NCBI RefSeq assembly: GCF_900129325.1
Contig: NZ_FQUP01000001.1
Location: forward strand, 1,840,615-1,904,614
Source: Kaistia soli DSM 19436
GTDB lineage: Bacteria; Pseudomonadota; Alphaproteobacteria; Rhizobiales; Kaistiaceae
Length of the DNA: 64,000 bases
Direction of reading: 5' to 3'
In this document: positions 9,636-19,751 of the stretch, one piece after another
Position numbering within the stretch: position 1 is the first letter of the stretch
How the letters are laid out: every line of letters starts with the position of its first letter
Translations under genes and position numbers: made by a program
The notes under the pieces: model-generated
Told to the model about the DNA's origin: nothing
Seen by the model: only the letters and a program-made list of their open reading frames with translations
Databases searched by the model: none

Positions 9636-10844
9636 ATGCCGTCCGTGAACGAAAAAGCCTCTGGAAAAGAGGTCGCCCGAAGTGTCGCTCGGCGTCTCGT
9701 GATCGTCAGCGCTGCGCTGGCTTCGCTGACTGTTGGCGCGGCGGCGCTTAACCGCTCGTCGGCGCCTTATCCCGATGAAAGCCAGAAGGCGCAGATTGAT
9801 CGGCTGATCGTCTTCTATTCCAAGAAATACAATGTTCCGGTTTCGCTCGCCCGTGAGGTTGTCCGGTCCGAAAGCGAATATCGTCCGCTCGCCCGCAATG
9901 GTCCTTATTGGGGCCTGATGCAGATCCGCTACGACACGGCGCAGGGCATGGGCTATCGCGGCACGGCCAAGGGCTTGCTCGATGCCGAGACCAATCTCGC
10001 GTTCGGCATTGCTTATCTCGCCAATGCGTTGAAGGCCGCTGATGGCAACATGTCTCGCGGCCACATGCTTTATCGCAGGGGCTACTACTATGAGGCCCGG
10101 CGGAAGCGCGTGCTCGACGAAATGATCCTCGTCCGCGATTTCAAGCCGGTTGGCGAGGCCCCGACGCTTCTCGCCATGGCTGACGCGCAGGATGGCACGG
10201 GCGCCCTTTGGAGTGGCGATGCCGTGTCCGGTCCGGCGACCTCGGCTTCCGCCGCGATCGCGGAGGCCGTCGCGGCACCGATCCCGCGCGAGAAGCCCGT
10301 TATCGAGACTGTGGTCGCCGAGGCTGTCCCGGCGCCGATGCCGGCGCCAAAGCTTGCAGCCGCGCCGACTGGCGCGTCGCCGGCTGTTGCGCATCCGACG
10401 GTTGTCTATGCTTCGGTGCTGCCTTTTGCCAAGTCACAGCCTTTGGCCAAGCCGCTCTCGCCGACGCCGATCGTCGCGCCGGGCCTTACGCCCGATTCGC
10501 CTGAGGCTGACGAACCGGCCGTGACCGCCAAGGCCGATGATGCCGTACCGGTACCGCGTCCGAAGCCGGCAGTGGCCGTTGCGGTAGCGCCGGCGGAGGC
10601 GATTGAATCGCCGAAGTCGAAGCTTGAGATCGCGCTTCTCGCCGCCGCCGCGAAGAAGGGCGCTGAACTTGCCGCCGCAAGGGGTAGCGCCAATCCGGCG
10701 ATCGTGACGGCTACCGACGCCAAGCCAGTGGTGATCGCTTCGACGGCCCTGCGCGGCAATGAAACCGCCGCGGCGCCTATGCGCGTCGCCGCGCGCCATG
10801 AGGCGGTGCCGGTGCCACGCGCCCGGCCGGTCGTCTCCGAGTAA
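9636..10844 (+). CDS. Lytic transglycosylase (SLT domain) with Pro/Ala-rich C-terminal half
   Basis: A membrane-anchor or signal segment (about residues 20-38) precedes a soluble lytic transglycosylase domain (about 50-170). Catalytic Glu79 lies in 'RSESEYRP', followed by 'GLMQIRYDTAQGMGY', the usual GLMQ motif. The enzyme cleaves peptidoglycan glycan strands in the periplasm. Residues about 180-402 are low-complexity, rich in Ala, Pro, Val and Lys, with recurring 'VPxPRxKP/RPV' modules, and look like a disordered wall-spanning or protein-binding tail. A short 6-bp hairpin (10855-10870) after the stop may be a weak terminator. Confidence 0.88.
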   Translation: MPSVNEKASGKEVARSVARRLVIVSAALASLTVGAAALNRSSAPYPDESQKAQIDRLIVFYSKKYNVPVSLAREVVRSESEYRPLARNGPYWGLMQIRYDTAQGMGYRGTAKGLLDAETNLAFGIAYLANALKAADGNMSRGHMLYRRGYYYEARRKRVLDEMILVRDFKPVGEAPTLLAMADAQDGTGALWSGDAVSGPATSASAAIAEAVAAPIPREKPVIETVVAEAVPAPMPAPKLAAAPTGASPAVAHPTVVYASVLPFAKSQPLAKPLSPTPIVAPGLTPDSPEADEPAVTAKADDAVPVPRPKPAVAVAVAPAEAIESPKSKLEIALLAAAAKKGAELAAARGSANPAIVTATDAKPVVIASTALRGNETAAAPMRVAARHEAVPVPRARPVVSE

Positions 10845-10871
10845 TGAGCGGTCTTCCGGCCGTTGCCGGAT

Positions 10872-10900
10872 TTGACAGGGTGGTCCTTCTTCGCTAAAGA
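10872..10900 (+). promoter_or_regulatory. Sigma70-type promoter for rpsD
   Basis: A perfect -35 hexamer TTGACA (10872-10877) is separated by exactly 17 bases from TAAAGA (10895-10900). The resulting transcript would have a leader of about 135 bases before the rpsD start. Confidence 0.7.
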
Positions 10901-10910
10901 CCCCCTCATT

Positions 10911-10931
10911 CGCGGGTCCTTCGGGCCCGCG
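10911..10931 (+). promoter_or_regulatory. Hairpin in the rpsD leader
   Basis: A 9-bp stem (one G-U pair) around a TTC loop starts about 10 bases after the -10 box, followed by TCTCATTTT. It could be a leader structure, an attenuator, or a remnant terminator of the upstream gene. Confidence 0.45.
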
Positions 10932-11043
10932 TCTCATTTTCACGCACCCGTGGAGAAGGCAGACCATCGCCTTGTCCTGTCGGTCCGCCACAAGCGGGCA
11001 GAGGAGGGCGCGTGTCCCTGAACTCTGATGCATGGGATATGCG

Positions 11044-11661
11044 ATGTCGAAGCGTGCTTCGTCCAAACACAAGATTGACCGTCGCCTTGGCGAAAACCTC
11101 TGGGGCCGTCCGAAGTCTCCGGTCAACAAGCGCGAATACGGCCCCGGCCAGCATGGCCAGCGCCGCAAGGGCAAGGTTTCCGACTATGGCACACAGCTGC
11201 GCGCCAAGCAGAAGCTGAAGGGCTACTACGGCAACGTCTCCGAGAAGCAGTTCCGGAAGATCTATGCCGAGGCGACGCGCCGCAAGGGCGACTCGTCCGA
11301 GAGCCTGATCGGCCTGCTCGAGAGCCGGCTCGACGCGGTGGTCTACCGCGCCAAGTTCGTGCCGACCGTGTTCGCCTCGCGCCAGTTCATTTCGCACGGC
11401 CACATCAAGGTCAATGGACGCCGCGTCACAATCGCCAGCTACAGCGTCAAGGTCGGCGACCTCATCGAGGTCAAGGATTCGTCGAAGCAGCTCGCGATCG
11501 TCCTCGAGGCGACGCAGCTCGCCGAGCGCGACGTGCCTGACTATATCGAAGTCGACCATAACAAGATGACCGCGAAGTTCGCGCGCGTTCCCGGCCTCGC
11601 CGATGTGCCCTATCCGGTGCACATGGAACCGAACCTCGTCGTCGAGTTCTATTCGCGCTAA
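11044..11661 (+). CDS. rpsD: 30S ribosomal protein S4
   Basis: Primary 16S rRNA-binding protein that nucleates 30S assembly and supports decoding fidelity. The 205 residues from ATG 11044 carry the N-terminal '[20 protein letters not shown]' region, the '[12 protein letters not shown]' motif and an S4 RNA-binding domain ('[19 protein letters not shown]' followed by '[11 protein letters not shown]'). It lacks the N-terminal zinc-binding cysteines of some S4 types. It stands outside a ribosomal operon, as is usual in alphaproteobacteria, with its own promoter and a strong terminator. In enterobacteria S4 autoregulates; the leader hairpin here could serve a similar role (inference). Confidence 0.98.
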   Translation: MSKRASSKHKIDRRLGENLWGRPKSPVNKREYGPGQHGQRRKGKVSDYGTQLRAKQKLKGYYGNVSEKQFRKIYAEATRRKGDSSESLIGLLESRLDAVVYRAKFVPTVFASRQFISHGHIKVNGRRVTIASYSVKVGDLIEVKDSSKQLAIVLEATQLAERDVPDYIEVDHNKMTAKFARVPGLADVPYPVHMEPNLVVEFYSR

Positions 11662-11691
11662 GCCTCGAGCTTTTCTGCCGAAGACTTTGGA

Positions 11692-11722
11692 GGCCGCCCG
11701 CGAGGGCGGCCTTCTTCGTTTT
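11692..11722 (+). terminator. Rho-independent terminator of rpsD
   Basis: Perfect 8-bp GC stem (11692-11699 with 11704-11711), loop GCGA, then TTCTTCGTTTT. It lies 30 bases after the rpsD stop. Confidence 0.92.
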
Positions 11723-11782
11723 CGGGTGTCCTCCTGCGCGGAAAGCGCTATGGAGGCGCTCCGTATCGGCGAGGACCTTCGC

Positions 11783-12679
11783 ATGACTCGTTCGTCCTCG
11801 ACCGCGACCACGGCTCGGCTGGATCTCATCGCCTATGGCGCGGTGGTCGTCACGATCGTTACCTGGGCCTCAGCCTTTGCCGCGATCCGCGTCGGGCTGC
11901 ATCATCTGACGCCGGTGCAGCTGGCCGCCGCGCGCTATTGCGCCGCCGCCGTGCCTGCCGTGCTTTACCTCGTCATCGCCCGCCCGCCGCTGCCGTCGAA
12001 GCGCGATCTGCTGCGGCTGGCCGTGATCGGGCCGCTGTTCATCGCGGTCTACGCCGTGCTGCTCAACACCGGCGAGAAGACCGTGCCGGCCGGGCCCGCT
12101 TCTTTCATCCTGCAGATCAATCCGGTGCTCGTCGCGCTGCTGGCGATGCCGCTGCTTGGCGAGCGATTCGGTCTGTCCGGCTGGATTGGAACCGCCCTGT
12201 CATTTCTCGGCGTGGGATTGATTGCCTTCGGCCACAGCGATCATTTCACGCTTGATCCCGGCGCGCTGCTCATCGTCGGCTCGGCCTTCTGCACCTCAAT
12301 CTCGACGCTGCTGCAGAAGCCGCTTCTCGGGCGCATGCCTGCGCTGACCGTGACGGCGTGGATTCTGTTCATCGGCGCCCTCCCGGTCGCCCCGGCCCTG
12401 CCGTCGGCAATTCGGGCGCTGGCCGATGCGCCGGTTGATGTGGTGCTGTCGGTGGCCTATCTGGCCATCCTGCCGACGGTGGTCGGCTATCTCACTTGGG
12501 CGATCGCGCTGAAGCGCTTCTCCGCTGGCCGCGCGTCGAATTTTCTCTATCTGATCGCGCCGACGGCAACTCTGGTCGGCTTCCTGTGGCTAGGGGAGGT
12601 ACCGACGTTGCTGTCGCTCGTTGGCGGCCTGATGGCGATCGGCGGCGTGTTGATCGTGAATGTGATGCGGTCGCGCTAA
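11783..12679 (+). CDS. DMT-superfamily transporter (EamA, two-domain)
   Basis: 298 residues from ATG 11783 (in-frame ATG at 11750 is an alternative). Ten hydrophobic helices form two EamA repeats: repeat one begins '[17 protein letters not shown]', and repeat two carries '[24 protein letters not shown]', the conserved end of EamA domains. These inner membrane permeases export metabolites or amino acids; the substrate cannot be told from sequence. It follows the rpsD terminator, so it must have its own promoter. Confidence 0.9.
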   Translation: MTRSSSTATTARLDLIAYGAVVVTIVTWASAFAAIRVGLHHLTPVQLAAARYCAAAVPAVLYLVIARPPLPSKRDLLRLAVIGPLFIAVYAVLLNTGEKTVPAGPASFILQINPVLVALLAMPLLGERFGLSGWIGTALSFLGVGLIAFGHSDHFTLDPGALLIVGSAFCTSISTLLQKPLLGRMPALTVTAWILFIGALPVAPALPSAIRALADAPVDVVLSVAYLAILPTVVGYLTWAIALKRFSAGRASNFLYLIAPTATLVGFLWLGEVPTLLSLVGGLMAIGGVLIVNVMRSR

Positions 12680-12722
12680 AGGCCGGCGCGGAGGACACGT
12701 GCCGGCCTTCAGTTGCGGTTGA

Positions 12723-13775
12723 TCAGGCGGCCGGAAGTGTCGCCATGTCGATGACGAAGCGATACTTCACGTCGCTCTTCAACATCCGCTCATAGGCGGT
12801 GTTGATCTGGTCGATCGAGATCATCTCGATATCGGAGGTGATACCGTGCTCGGCGCAGAAATCGAGCATCTCCTGCGTTTCCGGAAGGCCGCCAATTCCC
12901 GAGCCGGCCAAGCTGTGCCGTCCGCCGAGCAGGCTGAACGCTGCGATCGGCTGCGGGTTTTCCGGCGCGCCGACGAGGCAGAGGGTGCCGTCCCGGCGCA
13001 ACAGATTCAGATAGGCGTTGATATTGTGATCGGCAGAGACGCAGTCGAGGATGAAGTCGAACTTGCCGGCCCACGGCTTCAGGGCATCGGGATCACGCGT
13101 CACGACGACCTCATGCGCGCCGAGACGCTCGCCATCGGCGCGCTTGCTCTCCGACGTCGTGAACAGCACGACATGGGCGCCGAAAGCGCGCGCGAACTTG
13201 ACGCCCATGTGGCCGAGACCGCCAAGGCCGACGACGCCAACCGTCTGGCCGGGTCCGACCTTCCAGTGGCGGAGCGGCGAATAGGTCGTGATGCCGGCGC
13301 AGAGCAGCGGCGCCACGGCGGCAAGGTCCAGGTTTGTCGGGATCTTGAGCGCGAAGTAGTCGTCGACCACGATGGCCTTGGAATAGCCGCCATAGGTCAT
13401 CTTGCCGGTGTGCTTGTCCGGGCTGTTGTAAGTGCCGGTAGCGCCGGGAATGCAGTACTGCTCGAGACCGACGGCGCAGTTCTCACAGGTGCGGCAGGAA
13501 TCGACCAGGCAGCCGACGCCGGCAAGGTCACCCTCCTTGAACTTCGTCACGGCACTGCCGACGCGGCTGACACGGCCGACGACCTCATGGCCGGTGATCG
13601 TCGGATAGACGCTGTTGTGCCATTCGTTGCGGTTGGTGTGCAGGTCGGAATGGCAGACGCCGCAATAGAGGATCTCGATTTCGATATCGGTCGGACCGGG
13701 ATCGCGGCGCTCGAACGTATAGGGGGCGAGTGGCGCGTCGGCCGACTGCGCGGCATAGCCTGTGCAGATGAACAT
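12723..13775 (-). CDS. Zinc-dependent NAD(P) alcohol dehydrogenase (YahK/cinnamyl-alcohol type)
   Basis: 350 residues from ATG 13775. Catalytic zinc ligands: Cys41 in 'CGVCHSDLH', His63-Glu64 in 'TGHEVVG', and a further Cys in the distal part. Structural zinc: Cys94, 97, 100 and 108 ('[15 protein letters not shown]'). The Rossmann motif is '[13 protein letters not shown]'. Length and motifs match E. coli YahK and cinnamyl-alcohol dehydrogenases, which reduce a broad range of aldehydes with NADPH. Divergent from ttcA across a 200-base spacer. Confidence 0.92.
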   Translation of the reverse strand: MFICTGYAAQSADAPLAPYTFERRDPGPTDIEIEILYCGVCHSDLHTNRNEWHNSVYPTITGHEVVGRVSRVGSAVTKFKEGDLAGVGCLVDSCRTCENCAVGLEQYCIPGATGTYNSPDKHTGKMTYGGYSKAIVVDDYFALKIPTNLDLAAVAPLLCAGITTYSPLRHWKVGPGQTVGVVGLGGLGHMGVKFARAFGAHVVLFTTSESKRADGERLGAHEVVVTRDPDALKPWAGKFDFILDCVSADHNINAYLNLLRRDGTLCLVGAPENPQPIAAFSLLGGRHSLAGSGIGGLPETQEMLDFCAEHGITSDIEMISIDQINTAYERMLKSDVKYRFVIDMATLPAA

Positions 13776-13977
13776 CTGTGGCTCCGTGGCGATCTTGGAA
13801 ATGATGGGGCTGAACGCCGGGCAGGGGGCACCGGCGCAGGTGTTCAGGATAGGCCGACAATGCCGCGCTGCACAAGTCGCCGGACTGGATTCCCGCCCCG
13901 AAAGCCAATCGCCTTGCATGCGCGGGGTGTTCGCGGCAAAGAGGTCTCCCGCGCGAGCGCCGGAGAAAGCCGTTCCG

Positions 13978-14841
13978 ATGACCGATCTGATCGACAACGC
14001 GACCGCCGAAGAGCTGGACGACGACTTCGCCGGGACGCATTCGCTTTTCGCCAACGCGCCGAAATCCGTTGCCTTCGCCAAACTGCGTAAGCGGCTGGTC
14101 CGTCAGACCCGCGCCGCGCTCGACGATTTCAATATGGTCCGTCCGGGTGACCGCTGGCTCGTCTGTCTTTCTGGCGGCAAGGATTCGTATGCCATGCTGG
14201 CGATGCTGCTTGATCTCAAGTGGCGCGGGCTGTTGCCAGTCGATCTGCTCGCCTGCAACCTCGATCAGGCTCAGCCGGGCTTTCCGGCCGACGTGCTGCC
14301 GCGCTTTCTCGACGGCGCCGGCGTGCCCTACCGCATCGAGCGGCAGGACACCTATTCCGTGGTGGTCTCGAAAGTGCCGGCGGGACGGACCTATTGCGCG
14401 CTTTGCTCGCGGCTGCGGCGCGGCCATCTCTACCGCGTCGCCCGCGAGGAAGGATGCCAGGCCCTCGTGCTCGGCCATCATCGCGAGGACATCCTCGAGA
14501 CGTTTTTCCTCAACCTCTTCCACGGCGGAAAGCTGGCGGCCATGCCGCCGAAACTGGTCAACGAGGAAGGCGATATCTTCGTCCTGCGCCCGCTCGCCTA
14601 TGCTGCGGAGGACGATATCGAGCGCTTTTCTTCGCTGATGCAGTTTCCCATCATTCCCTGCGATCTCTGCGGCTCGCAGGAAGGGCTGCAGCGCAACCAG
14701 ATCAAGGCGATGCTCGCTGATTGGGAAGCCAAGGCGCCTGGGCGCAAGGACATCATGCTGAAGGCGCTTGGTAACGCCAACCCATCGCATCTGATGGATC
14801 GTGAATTGTTCGACTTCGCCGGTTTGGATCTTCGCCAATAA
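13978..14841 (+). CDS. ttcA: tRNA 2-thiocytidine(32) synthetase TtcA
   Basis: Installs 2-thiocytidine at tRNA position 32 using ATP and an iron-sulfur cluster. The 287 residues start at ATG 13978; a longer frame to 13762 overlaps the divergent promoter and lacks conservation. PP-loop 'SGGKDS' is at residues 65-70. Cluster cysteines are Cys140/Cys143 ('[11 protein letters not shown]', followed by the typical RRG) and Cys228 with Cys231 nearby ('CDLCGS'). This makes TtcA rather than TilS or a group 1 thiouridylase. A second position-32 modifier, trmJ, lies 10 kb upstream. Confidence 0.94.
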   Translation: MTDLIDNATAEELDDDFAGTHSLFANAPKSVAFAKLRKRLVRQTRAALDDFNMVRPGDRWLVCLSGGKDSYAMLAMLLDLKWRGLLPVDLLACNLDQAQPGFPADVLPRFLDGAGVPYRIERQDTYSVVVSKVPAGRTYCALCSRLRRGHLYRVAREEGCQALVLGHHREDILETFFLNLFHGGKLAAMPPKLVNEEGDIFVLRPLAYAAEDDIERFSSLMQFPIIPCDLCGSQEGLQRNQIKAMLADWEAKAPGRKDIMLKALGNANPSHLMDRELFDFAGLDLRQ

Positions 14842-14870
14842 AATGGCCGCGGCCCTTGCGGGTCGCGGCC
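14838..14870 (-). terminator. Terminator of the BA14K gene
   Basis: Eleven-bp stem with one G-U pair (14845-14855 with 14860-14870), followed on the minus strand by ATTTTATT. It lies just past the ttcA stop and may also slow plus-strand transcription. Confidence 0.8.
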
Positions 14871-14892
14871 AAGTCGACGGAGTTATCCGGCT

Positions 14893-15351
14893 TTATTGGG
14901 GGGCGACGCAGCGATACTGGCGCCCGTCATAGCCGGTATAGGTGCCGGTCGCGGCGTTGAACGAGCGGTAGCGCTGCGAGCAATAGGCAATGTAATCGTT
15001 CGCGTAGCGCTGCTGATTGTTGTTCGCGACAGCACCGCCGATGATAGCGCCGGCAGCAAGGCCGAAAACGCCCGCGGCAAGAGCGGAATTATAGTTGTTG
15101 TAGTAATAGTTGCCGCGGTAGCCGGGGCGCGGATAATAACCGGGGCCTCGCCAACCGGGATGACGCGGACCATTGTTCCAGCCCGGACCGCGCTGCCAGC
15201 CATTGCCGCGATGATAGTTCTGCGCGACATCGAAGGAGCCGTCAGCGCGGACGCCGTCAGCCTGGGCCACAGCCGGAACGGCGGCAATGCCTGCCACTGC
15301 CAAGGCCGCAGCAAGTCCGGCGGACATCATCGTCTTCATGGGCTTCATCAT
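14893..15351 (-). CDS. BA14K-family secreted or surface protein
   Basis: 152 residues with a signal peptide ending near residue 31 ('AAVPAVAQADG'). A Gly/Pro/Tyr/Arg/Asn-rich region follows (45-85), then a hydrophobic glycine-rich segment (about 90-110, 'GVFGLAAGAIIGGAVA'), and a C-terminal BA14K domain with 'YCSQRYRSFNAATGTYTGYD' and a paired second cysteine ('YRCV'). The family is named after an immunoreactive 14-kDa Brucella protein with lectin-like activity reports, and is typical of Hyphomicrobiales. Followed by a terminator. Role here unknown; probably cell envelope. Confidence 0.85.
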   Translation of the reverse strand: MMKPMKTMMSAGLAAALAVAGIAAVPAVAQADGVRADGSFDVAQNYHRGNGWQRGPGWNNGPRHPGWRGPGYYPRPGYRGNYYYNNYNSALAAGVFGLAAGAIIGGAVANNNQQRYANDYIAYCSQRYRSFNAATGTYTGYDGRQYRCVAPQ

Positions 15352-15590
15352 AGTAACTCTCCGTGGATCAAGGCGATGGTATGCTATTCGTCTGATGATG
15401 ATCCCGCCCCATCATCCGATGCTTTAACCCATCGCCACGCATTGCATCGTTGCGTCAACGATCGTGCAGGCTGTCAGTTCCGTTTATTATCCAGAAGGAA
15501 AAATATTGCGCCGCAATCAGTGGCCGATCTCGTTCGCGCAAACGGCATCGTCGGGCGGCGGGCCGGATCAACGCTCAACTCGGGCACGAT

Positions 15591-15628
15591 AAGCAAAAGA
15601 GCGCCGCCGGACGGTTCCGGCAGCGCTC
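15591..15628 (-). terminator. Terminator of the purL-bolA-grxD unit
   Basis: A 13-base arm (15599-15611) pairs with 15616-15628 with one mismatch or wobble, followed on the minus strand by TTTTGCTT. It lies 21 bases past the grxD stop and marks the end of the unit. Confidence 0.9.
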
Positions 15629-15649
15629 CTGATCGCGTGATGAAAAGGC

Positions 15650-15985
15650 TCAGGCCGACTGGGCGACCACAATGCCCTTCTCTGTCAGGAAGGACTGGAT
15701 CTCGCCGGCCTGGAACATCTCGCGGATGATATCGCAACCGCCGACGAACTCGCCCTTCACATAGAGCTGCGGGATCGTCGGCCAGTTAGAATAGTCCTTG
15801 ATGCCCTGGCGGATATCCGCGTCGGCCAGCACGTTGATGCCTTTGTAGTCGACGCCGAGATAGTCGAGGATCTGCACGACCTGGCCGGAGAAGCCGCACT
15901 GCGGGAAAGCCGGCGTGCCCTTCATGAACAGGACGATATCGTTGGACTTAACTTCATTGTCGATGAAGGCGGTGATTTCGGACAT
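15650..15985 (-). CDS. grxD: Monothiol glutaredoxin (CGFS type, Grx4)
   Basis: 111 residues from ATG 15985. Active site 'FPQCGFSGQ' (Cys30) is the CGFS signature of monothiol glutaredoxins, which carry [2Fe-2S] clusters together with BolA. '[19 protein letters not shown]' is the conserved glutathione-binding region. Gene order purL-bolA-grxD places it next to its usual partner BolA. A terminator follows. Confidence 0.95.
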   Translation of the reverse strand: MSEITAFIDNEVKSNDIVLFMKGTPAFPQCGFSGQVVQILDYLGVDYKGINVLADADIRQGIKDYSNWPTIPQLYVKGEFVGGCDIIREMFQAGEIQSFLTEKGIVVAQSA

Positions 15986-16063
15986 GTCTGCTTTCCTGGT
16001 CTGGCCGGACGGCACAAAGGCCGCTCCGATGATCCCATCAAATAGGTCGCGGGGGACGGCCCG

Positions 16064-16297
16064 CTACTCCGGCGCGCTGGTCTGCAGCGCCAGGGCGTGC
16101 AGGACGCCACCCATGTTCCCCTTGAGTGCGGCATAGACCATCTGGTGCTGCTGCACCCGGTTCTTGCCGCGGAAGCTCTCGGATACGACTTCGGCGGCAT
16201 AGTGGTCGCCATCGCCGGCGAGATCGCGGATCACGATCCGCGCGTCGGGAAGCGCCGCCTTGATCAGGCTTTCGATGTCGCGTGCATCCATTGCCAT
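16064..16297 (-). CDS. BolA/IbaG-family protein
   Basis: 77 residues with the BolA fold signature 'ALKGNMGGVLHALALQTSAP' at the C-terminus and a conserved His in 'RVQQHQMVYAAL'. BolA-like proteins bind monothiol glutaredoxins and share an Fe-S cluster, linking this gene to grxD 78 bases downstream. The short form without a long C-terminal tail suits the IbaG/YrbA subgroup. It lies 43 bases downstream of purL and is probably co-transcribed. Confidence 0.92.
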   Translation of the reverse strand: MAMDARDIESLIKAALPDARIVIRDLAGDGDHYAAEVVSESFRGKNRVQQHQMVYAALKGNMGGVLHALALQTSAPE

Positions 16298-16340
16298 GGT
16301 CAGTCTCCGCAGGTCGCCGCCGTACCGAGGCGGGGCCGGA

Positions 16341-18554
16341 TCAAACGCCGCCCGCCATGAACGCCGGGAACCAATTCTCGTGCGCCTCGGTCAACTTTGC
16401 AATGGATATGGTGGCGAGGCCCGCCACATCCAAGCTCTCGCCGCCGACATGGCCGAGCAGCGCGGCGTCGACGCCGGCCGCGGCGGCCGCCGCAAGGATG
16501 CCATCTGCGCGTGTCGGATCGGCCGTGACGACGTAGCGGGCCTGGTCTTCGCCGAAGAGGGCGCCATGCGGTGCCCCCGCACCGCCGGGGAGGGCGATGG
16601 TCGCGCCAATACCGCCGGCCATCGCCATCTCAGCGAGCGCGACCGCGAGGCCGCCATCCGAGATGTCGTGGCAGGCGGTGAACTGTCCCGAACGGATCAG
16701 TCCGCGCACGAGGTCGCCGACCTTGCGCTCCTCGGCGAGATCGACCGGCGGCGGGGCGCCTTCCTCGCGACCGAGGATCTCGCGCAGATAGATTGACTGG
16801 CCGAGATGGCTGCCGGGCTTGCCGATGAGCAGGACGGCGTCGCCGGTCTGCTTGAAGGCGATCGTCGTCATCACGCTGAGATCGGGCAGGAGACCGACGC
16901 CGCCGATGGCCGGGGTCGGCAGGATGCCGACGCCGCTCGTCTCGTTGTAGAGCGAGACATTGCCGGAGACGATCGGGAAGTCGAGCGCGCGGCAGGCCTC
17001 GCCGATGCCTTCGATCGCGCCGACGAGTTGACCCATGATCTCGGGCTTCTCGGGATTGCCGAAATTCAGATTGTCGGTGGCGGCGAGGGGCTCGGCGCCG
17101 ACGGCGGTCAGGTTGCGCCAGCATTCGGCGATCGCCTGCTTGCCGCCCTCGAAGGGATCAGCCTCGCAATAGCGCGGCGTGACGTCGAGCGAGAAGGCGA
17201 GGGCCTTCTTCTCGTGCCCCTCGACGCGGATCACCCCGGCATCGCCGCCCGGCTTCAGCGCCGTATTGCCCTGGATCAGGTGGTCATACTGTTCCCAGAC
17301 CCACCGCCGCGAGGCCATGTCGGGCGCGCCAAGGATCTTGACCAGCGCTGCGCCATAGTCATTCGCCTCCGCGATGTCCGTCGCGGCGATCGCGGCCGGC
17401 GGCGTGGTTCGGGTGAACGGGCGATCATATTCCGGCGCCTCGTCGCCGAGATCCTTGATCGGCAGATCGGCGACCACCTCGCCGTGGCGGAGGATGCGGA
17501 AGCGGAGGTCGTCGGTCGTGTAGCCGACGATCGCGAAATCGAGCCCCCATTTGCGGAAGATCGCCTCAGCCTCGGCTTCCTGCTCGGGCCGCAGAACCAT
17601 CAGCATGCGCTCCTGGCTCTCGGAGAGCATCATCTCGTAGGCGCTCATCTCCGCCTCGCGGCAGGGCACCTTGTCGAGGTCGAGCTCGATGCCGAGGTCG
17701 CCCTTGGCGCCCATTTCGACCGCCGAGCAGGTGAGGCCGGCAGCGCCCATGTCCTGGATCGCGATGACGGCACCGGTCTGCATCAGTTCGAGGCAGGCTT
17801 CGAGTAGCAGCTTCTCGGAAAAGGGATCGCCGACCTGCACGGTTGGGCGCTTCTCCTCGATGGTCTCGTCGAATTCCGCCGAGGCCATGGTGGCGCCGCC
17901 GACACCGTCGCGGCCGGTCTTAGAGCCGAGATAGACGACCGGCAGGCCGACGCCCTCGGCCTTCGAGTAGAAGATGCTGTCGGCCCGTGCGAGGCCGGCG
18001 GCGAAGGCGTTGATGAGGATGTTGCCGTTGTAGCGGGGGTGGAAATTGACTTCGCCACCGATGGTCGGCACGCCGAAGGAATTGCCATAGCCGCCGACGC
18101 CGGCGACGACGCCCGAAACGAGATGACGAGTCTTCGGATGCTCCGGCGCGCCGAAGCGCAGCGCGTTCATCGCCGCAACAGGACGCGCGCCCATGGTGAA
18201 GACATCGCGCAGGATGCCGCCGACACCCGTCGCCGCGCCCTGATAGGGTTCGATGAAGGAGGGATGGTTGTGGCTCTCCATCTTGAAGATGATCGCCTCG
18301 CCATCATCGATGTCGACCACGCCGGCATTCTCGCCGGGGCCGCAGATAACGCGCGGGCCTGTCGTCGGCAGCGTGCGCAGCCATTTCTTGGAGGATTTGT
18401 ACGAGCAGTGCTCGTTCCACATCGCCGAGAAGATGCCGAGCTCCGTCAGCGTCGGCGTGCGGCCGATCAGATCAAGGATGCGCTGGTACTCGTCGGGCTT
18501 GAGGCCGTGGCTCGCGACGAGTTCGGGCGTGATCGGCGTATCATTGGCAAGCAC
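16341..18554 (-). CDS. purL: Phosphoribosylformylglycinamidine synthase subunit PurL (small form)
   Basis: ATP-dependent synthase subunit that converts FGAR to FGAM with ammonia supplied by PurQ, in a complex with PurS. The 737 residues match the short PurL of the three-protein system, not the 1,300-residue fused enzyme. It opens with '[20 protein letters not shown]'; '[18 protein letters not shown]' and '[19 protein letters not shown]' are hallmark motifs. The start is GTG 18554 (GTGCTTGCC), preceded by GAGG. Unlike the usual arrangement, it is separated from purQ by a gene on the opposite strand, so it needs its own promoter. bolA and grxD follow. Confidence 0.97.
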   Translation of the reverse strand: MLANDTPITPELVASHGLKPDEYQRILDLIGRTPTLTELGIFSAMWNEHCSYKSSKKWLRTLPTTGPRVICGPGENAGVVDIDDGEAIIFKMESHNHPSFIEPYQGAATGVGGILRDVFTMGARPVAAMNALRFGAPEHPKTRHLVSGVVAGVGGYGNSFGVPTIGGEVNFHPRYNGNILINAFAAGLARADSIFYSKAEGVGLPVVYLGSKTGRDGVGGATMASAEFDETIEEKRPTVQVGDPFSEKLLLEACLELMQTGAVIAIQDMGAAGLTCSAVEMGAKGDLGIELDLDKVPCREAEMSAYEMMLSESQERMLMVLRPEQEAEAEAIFRKWGLDFAIVGYTTDDLRFRILRHGEVVADLPIKDLGDEAPEYDRPFTRTTPPAAIAATDIAEANDYGAALVKILGAPDMASRRWVWEQYDHLIQGNTALKPGGDAGVIRVEGHEKKALAFSLDVTPRYCEADPFEGGKQAIAECWRNLTAVGAEPLAATDNLNFGNPEKPEIMGQLVGAIEGIGEACRALDFPIVSGNVSLYNETSGVGILPTPAIGGVGLLPDLSVMTTIAFKQTGDAVLLIGKPGSHLGQSIYLREILGREEGAPPPVDLAEERKVGDLVRGLIRSGQFTACHDISDGGLAVALAEMAMAGGIGATIALPGGAGAPHGALFGEDQARYVVTADPTRADGILAAAAAAGVDAALLGHVGGESLDVAGLATISIAKLTEAHENWFPAFMAGGV

Positions 18555-18689
18555 GGATGACCTCGACCTTGGGATTTGGGGTTCGGATAGAGCGCGGCGG
18601 CCCGCATGTAAATGGCAGCGGCGAAAAAGCTGATGTCTCGACGCGAATCAGCCAAGCTCCCACCAAATTCGAGGCGACAGGAGCGGGCC

Positions 18690-19082
18690 ATGGAATTCAA
18701 TCACGTTGCCAATCGTGTCGCGGCTGCGCATTTCGAGATCATCGTCGCGCTCTTCAAGGAGCGTCTGGGCTTCATCGAACTGCGCCGGACCGAGCGGGCG
18801 ATCTGGCTGCGCAAGCCGGGCTCCAACATCGACCTGCAATTCTCCCGCGTCGCAGCCTCGCACGATGATCCTGAGCGTGCCCGCTCGCAGGTCTCGTTCC
18901 TCAGCCTGACGCCACGCGACGAACTCGAATTGCTTGCCGGGTGGCTCTCCGAACGCGGTGTCGCGGCCCATGTCGGCGCCTATTCCGATCGCGAATTCTA
19001 TCTCGAAGCGCCCGACGCCATGGTCGATTTCGTCATCGAGGCGATGCGGCCGGAACTCGCCGACTATCCTGTGAAGGACTAG
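18690..19082 (+). CDS. VOC (glyoxalase-like) family protein
   Basis: 130 residues from ATG 18690, preceded by AGGAGCGG; in-frame upstream codons to 18612 have no such site. The pattern 'FKERLGFIELRRTERAIWLR' and 'REFYLEAPDAMVDFVIEAM' suggests a single vicinal-oxygen-chelate module, but the metal ligands are not obvious. Function unknown. It is transcribed against the flanking purine genes and ends two bases from the purQ stop codon, so it interrupts the purQ-purL order. Confidence 0.7.
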   Translation: MEFNHVANRVAAAHFEIIVALFKERLGFIELRRTERAIWLRKPGSNIDLQFSRVAASHDDPERARSQVSFLSLTPRDELELLAGWLSERGVAAHVGAYSDREFYLEAPDAMVDFVIEAMRPELADYPVKD

Positions 19083-19083
19083 C

Positions 19084-19746
19084 TCAGGCCACCGCCCTCA
19101 GTGCGCTCTCAAACAACGGCCGCCCGTCCAGCCCGCCATTCAGCGGCTCGATGAGGTTTTCCGGATGCGGCATCATGCCGAGGATGTTGCGCTTCTCCGA
19201 AAGAATCCCGGCGATATCGTCGATCGAGCCGTTCGGATTGCTGATATAGCGGAATGCGATGCGGTCCTCGCCCTTGAGCCGCGCCAGTGTTTCGTCGTCG
19301 GCGCGATAGTTGCCGTCGCCATGGGCGACCGGTGACCGGACGACCTGTCCCTTGGAGTAGCCCGCTGTGAAGGCCGAGGCAGTCGTCTCAACGCGCAGCT
19401 CGACTTCCTTGCAGATGAACCGAAGGCCGGCATTGCGCATCAGCACGCCCGGCAGCAGCCCCGCCTCACAGAGGATCTGGAAGCCGTTGCAGACCCCGAG
19501 AACCGCAACGCCACGCTCCGCCTCGCGGCGAATCCCATCCATGATCGGCTCACGCGCAGCGATCGCGCCGGAGCGGAGATAGTCGCCATAGGAGAAGCCG
19601 CCGGGGATCACGATGAGATCGACCTTCGGCAGGTCATGATCGCCGTGCCAGATGACGGCTGGACGATGGCCGCTGATCTTTTCGAGCGCCGCGATCATGT
19701 CGCGCTCGCGATTGGAACCAGGGAAGACGACGACGGCGGATTTCAT
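19084..19746 (-). CDS. purQ: Phosphoribosylformylglycinamidine synthase glutaminase subunit PurQ
   Basis: Class I glutamine amidotransferase that supplies ammonia to PurL. The 220 residues show the nucleophile motif '[17 protein letters not shown]' (Cys in GVCNG, about residue 87) and the His-Glu of the triad in '[11 protein letters not shown]' near the C-terminus. '[12 protein letters not shown]' at the N-terminus is typical. Lies five bases after purS and is probably coupled to it. Confidence 0.96.
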   Translation of the reverse strand: MKSAVVVFPGSNRERDMIAALEKISGHRPAVIWHGDHDLPKVDLIVIPGGFSYGDYLRSGAIAAREPIMDGIRREAERGVAVLGVCNGFQILCEAGLLPGVLMRNAGLRFICKEVELRVETTASAFTAGYSKGQVVRSPVAHGDGNYRADDETLARLKGEDRIAFRYISNPNGSIDDIAGILSEKRNILGMMPHPENLIEPLNGGLDGRPLFESALRAVA

Positions 19747-19751
19747 GTCGC

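Noticed and set aside
12846-14090. A 414-codon plus-strand frame across the alcohol dehydrogenase gene
   Set aside because: Mirror frame of a conserved zinc enzyme; no family-like motifs of its own.
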